This document shows positions 5,056 to 6,995 of a DNA stretch of 6,995 bases, piece by piece. Position numbers and translations under genes: made by a program. The notes under the pieces are model-generated. The model was not told the origin of the DNA and did no database searches. It saw only the letters and a program-made list of their open reading frames with translations. Numbering within the stretch: position 1 is the stretch's first letter; each line of letters starts with the position of its first letter. The DNA comes from Mycoplasmatota bacterium (GTDB lineage Bacteria; Bacillota_I; Bacilli_A; Izemoplasmatales; Izemoplasmataceae), in assembly GCA_030636545.1 (NCBI GenBank), contig DAOVWR010000062.1, forward strand, positions 1 through 6,995. The letters run 5' to 3'.

Positions 5056-6159
5056 ATGGGTTTAACAGCTGGAATTGTTGGATTACCAAATGTTGGTAAA
5101 TCAACATTGTTTAACGCAATTACAAAAGCAGGTGCATTAGCTGCGAACTACCCATTCGCAACAATAGATCCGAATGTTGGAGTGGTAGAAGTACCTGATG
5201 AAAGACTATATAAATTAACGAAATTAGTAAAACCTAAAAAAACTGTTCCGACGATATTTGAGTTCACTGATATAGCTGGGATTGTTAAAGGAGCTTCACG
5301 TGGAGAAGGACTTGGAAATAAATTCTTAAGTCACATTAGAGAAGTCGATGCAATAATTCAAGTTATTCGCGCATTTGATGATGATAATGTTACTCATGTA
5401 GATGGAACAATTGATCCTGTAAGAGATATAGAAACAATCAATTTAGAGTTAATATTCGCTGATTTAGAAGTAGTAGAAAAGCGAATTCCAAAGATTGAGA
5501 AGAAAGCAGTTCTAAAAGTTGACCAGGATGCAGTAGAAGAGTATAAACTTCTCATGTTAATCCAAGAAACATTGATGGATAATAAGCCGATAAGAGTAAT
5601 AAAACTTAATGAAAATGAACTAGCTTTAATTCATAATTTCAATTTCTTAACATTAAAGAAAATGATATATGTCGCAAACATTAGTGAAGATGAAATTACT
5701 GATTTTGAAAATAATGAATATGTTAGAACTATCAAAGAGTTCGCAAATAAAGAAAATAGTGAAGTTGTAGTGATTAGTGCTAAAATCGAAGCTGAGTTAG
5801 GTGAACTAGATGATGAAGAAAGAGAAATGTTTTTAGAAGATCTAGGCATTAAGGAATCAGGTTTAGATAAACTAATCAAGAGAAGTTATAACTTGCTTGG
5901 ACTTGAAACATATTTTACAGCAGGGCCTCAGGAAGTAAGAGCGTGGACATTTAAAAAAGGCATGAAAGCACCACAGTGTGCTGGAATAATCCATACCGAC
6001 TTTGAAAGAGGGTTTATTAGAGCTGAAACTATTCCCTATAATGAATATATTAAATATGGTGGAGAACTAGGCGCAAAAGACGCTGGAAAATCTCGTAGTG
6101 AAGGAAAAAACTATGTAGTAAAAGATGGAGATGTATTACTGTTTAGATTTAACGTTTAA
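5056..6159 (+). CDS. ychF: Redox-linked ribosome-associated ATPase YchF (OLA1 family)
   Basis: This is a full-length (367-residue) YchF/OLA1 protein, a universally conserved Obg-related P-loop NTPase that prefers ATP to GTP and associates with the ribosome. E. coli work links it to oxidative-stress control and translation initiation. The P-loop GLPNVGKST is at 9-17, the switch I region NYPFATIDPNVG at 31-42, and the G3 motif DIAG at 72-75. They are followed by KGASRGEGLGNKFL. The specificity motif is NISE (208-211), the NxxE form that replaces NKxD and marks ATP preference. A helical insert covers about 125-200. The C-terminal TGS domain runs about 283-366 (LETYFTAGPQEVRAWTF to DGDVLLFRF), including ERGFIRAE and the GKSRSEGKNYVVKDGD stretch. 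It has its own promoter and terminator, so it is monocistronic. In E. coli, ychF follows pth; pth is not seen here. Nothing in the sequence looks damaged. Confidence 0.97.
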   Translation: MGLTAGIVGLPNVGKSTLFNAITKAGALAANYPFATIDPNVGVVEVPDERLYKLTKLVKPKKTVPTIFEFTDIAGIVKGASRGEGLGNKFLSHIREVDAIIQVIRAFDDDNVTHVDGTIDPVRDIETINLELIFADLEVVEKRIPKIEKKAVLKVDQDAVEEYKLLMLIQETLMDNKPIRVIKLNENELALIHNFNFLTLKKMIYVANISEDEITDFENNEYVRTIKEFANKENSEVVVISAKIEAELGELDDEEREMFLEDLGIKESGLDKLIKRSYNLLGLETYFTAGPQEVRAWTFKKGMKAPQCAGIIHTDFERGFIRAETIPYNEYIKYGGELGAKDAGKSRSEGKNYVVKDGDVLLFRFNV

Positions 6160-6160
6160 T

Positions 6161-6182
6161 AAAAAGCACTTTTGTGCTTTTT
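6161..6182 (+). terminator. Intrinsic terminator after ychF
   Basis: AAAAAGCAC (6161-6169) pairs with GTGCTTTTT (6174-6182) around a TTTT loop. The nine-pair stem has a four-pair GC-containing top and the T-run forms its lower 3' arm, with more T residues after one A. It begins one base after the ychF stop codon. Confidence 0.9.
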
Positions 6183-6211
6183 ATTTTTGATTAGCGAGGA
6201 AATCAATTCTA

Positions 6212-6220
6212 TGATAAAAT
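6212..6220 (+). promoter_or_regulatory. Extended -10 promoter of the PhzF-family gene
   Basis: TGATAAAAT forms an extended -10 (TG at 6212-6213, one base, then TAAAAT 6215-6220). No good -35 is found at 16-18 bases (TTAGCG at 6191-6196 is a poor match; TTGATT at 6187-6192 is 22 bases away). RNA would start near 6227, giving a short leader. Confidence 0.6.
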
Positions 6221-6237
6221 TAATATAACTCAATAAG

Positions 6238-6244
6238 AAGGTGG
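6238..6244 (+). promoter_or_regulatory. Ribosome binding site of the PhzF-family gene
   Basis: AAGGTGG, one base off the AAGGAGG consensus, lies four bases before ATG 6249. It supports that start. Confidence 0.75.
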
Positions 6245-6248
6245 AAAT

Positions 6249-6995
6249 ATGGAATATAAAGTATATCATATGACAGCTTTCCCAAAGGAACCACATGGTG
6301 GGAACCTTGCGGGAGTAGTAGTTAACGCAGAAACATTATCTGAAGAAGAAATGCAATCAATCGCAAAAGAACTGAATTATTCCGAAACAGCTTTTGTTTT
6401 AAATAGTTTAGATGCTGATTTTTTGGTTCGCTTTTTCACACCTTTGAGTGAAGTAGGACTATGTGGACATGCTACAATCGCAACTTTTAACTTGCTTAGA
6501 GATGAAGGAATTATTACAGAAGGATTTTACACCCAAGAAACTGGAGTTGGAATCTTAAAATTGGAAGTAAAAAGTGATATAGTATATATGGAACAAGTTC
6601 CGCCAATCTATGGAGAATTTATTGATCCAATTGAAATAGAGAATTGTTTTAATACATCAAACGTTATTGAAACGAAACTTCCAATTAGAATTTTATCGAC
6701 AGGGATGAAAGAGATTTTTGTTCCACTAAGAAGTATCAAAGAGTTAAATAGTCTTGTCGCAGACATTGATAAGATAAACGAAATATCCCTTAAATACGAT
6801 GTTGTCGGTATCCATTGCTTCGCATTGTCAGATGAAAATAATGTGGATGCTTATGGAAGAAATTTTGCTCCGATAGTTGGAATAAATGAAGAGAGTGCGA
6901 CGGGTACAAGTAACGGTGCACTTGGTTGCTATTTAAATAATTATTTAAAAAAAGATAAAATGTCTTTTATTTTAAGACAAGGATATAGTATGAAT
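6249..6995 (+). CDS. PhzF family phenazine-biosynthesis-like / epimerase protein, 3' truncated
   Basis: An open frame of 249 codons runs off the right edge without a stop. It encodes a PhzF-family protein, a fold related to diaminopimelate epimerase. The best-known member isomerises trans-2,3-dihydro-3-hydroxyanthranilate in phenazine synthesis, but most bacterial homologues have unknown substrates, and no phenazine genes are near. Visible signatures are GGNLAGVV (17-24), NYSETAFV (43-50) with Glu46 matching the catalytic Glu45 of Pseudomonas PhzF, and FTPLSEVGLCGHAT (63-76) with His74. Next comes RNFAPIVGINEESATGTSNGALG (204-226). In the last, Glu215 stands where PhzF usually has Asp in EDPATG. 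The final RQGYSMN begins the conserved QG-x-MxRPS region, so perhaps 15-45 residues are missing. The family is about 260-300 residues long. It has its own promoter after the ychF terminator. Cytoplasmic, as there is no signal peptide. Confidence 0.93.
   Translation, partial: MEYKVYHMTAFPKEPHGGNLAGVVVNAETLSEEEMQSIAKELNYSETAFVLNSLDADFLVRFFTPLSEVGLCGHATIATFNLLRDEGIITEGFYTQETGVGILKLEVKSDIVYMEQVPPIYGEFIDPIEIENCFNTSNVIETKLPIRILSTGMKEIFVPLRSIKELNSLVADIDKINEISLKYDVVGIHCFALSDENNVDAYGRNFAPIVGINEESATGTSNGALGCYLNNYLKKDKMSFILRQGYSMN

Noticed and set aside
5631..5879. 82-codon minus-strand open frame inside ychF with a Phe/Ile/Leu-rich end that could look like a membrane segment
   Set aside because: Antisense shadow of ychF with low-complexity serine content and no ribosome binding site seen.
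1..6995. Mobile element, CRISPR, toxin-antitoxin or defence island
   Set aside because: No transposase, integrase, direct-repeat array, attachment-like repeat or small paired genes seen; all genes are co-directional chromosomal types.

Overview
This window is a compact, AT-rich stretch of bacterial chromosome. It carries seven genes, all on the + strand, with gaps of about 1 to 112 bases. Housekeeping genes dominate: the 3' end of fusA (EF-G), tuf (EF-Tu), tatD, and ychF. Between and after them sit an HtrA-type serine protease with a lipoprotein signal, a two-module nitroreductase-family protein, and a PhzF-family protein cut off by the right edge. The low GC, strong AGGAGG-type Shine-Dalgarno sites, AGA/CGT arginine codons and fusA-tuf order point to a low-GC Firmicutes/Tenericutes-type bacterium. 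All Trp codons I can place are TGG and no frame needs TGA read through. This excludes the Mycoplasma-style code for these genes and fits Acholeplasma/Izemoplasma-like or Bacilli-related lineages. That placement is an inference from general look, not from a search.

Layout. 1-878: end of fusA. 879-969: gap with a candidate internal tuf promoter overlapped by a perfect 8-bp inverted repeat. 970-2160: tuf, closed by a strong intrinsic terminator with a UUCG tetraloop (2189-2212). 2213-2281: promoter region for the next unit, with a second perfect 8-bp inverted repeat and two TATAAT boxes. 2282-4985: a likely three-gene operon, tatD, S1C-protease lipoprotein and nitroreductase-like protein, with junctions of 1 and 9 bases. 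It ends in a terminator hairpin whose 5' arm includes the last stop codon. 5003-5031: a near-consensus sigma-A-type promoter for ychF. 5056-6159: ychF, ending in another intrinsic terminator (6161-6182). 6183-6248: extended -10 promoter for the PhzF-family gene. 6249-6995: the PhzF-family gene, 249 codons visible and 3' truncated.

Functionally, EF-G and EF-Tu drive translation elongation and YchF is a ribosome-linked ATPase. TatD is a metal-dependent nuclease, the lipoprotein protease probably handles damaged or misfolded proteins at the cell surface, and the nitroreductase-like and PhzF-like proteins are enzymes of unknown substrate. I see no mobile element, CRISPR array, tRNA, rRNA or defence system, and no stretch over 300 bases lacks a gene. 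The region looks largely ordinary. The most interesting points are the two promoter-overlapping palindromes, the two-module nitroreductase, and the lipoprotein protease with an unusual cysteine-bearing PDZ.
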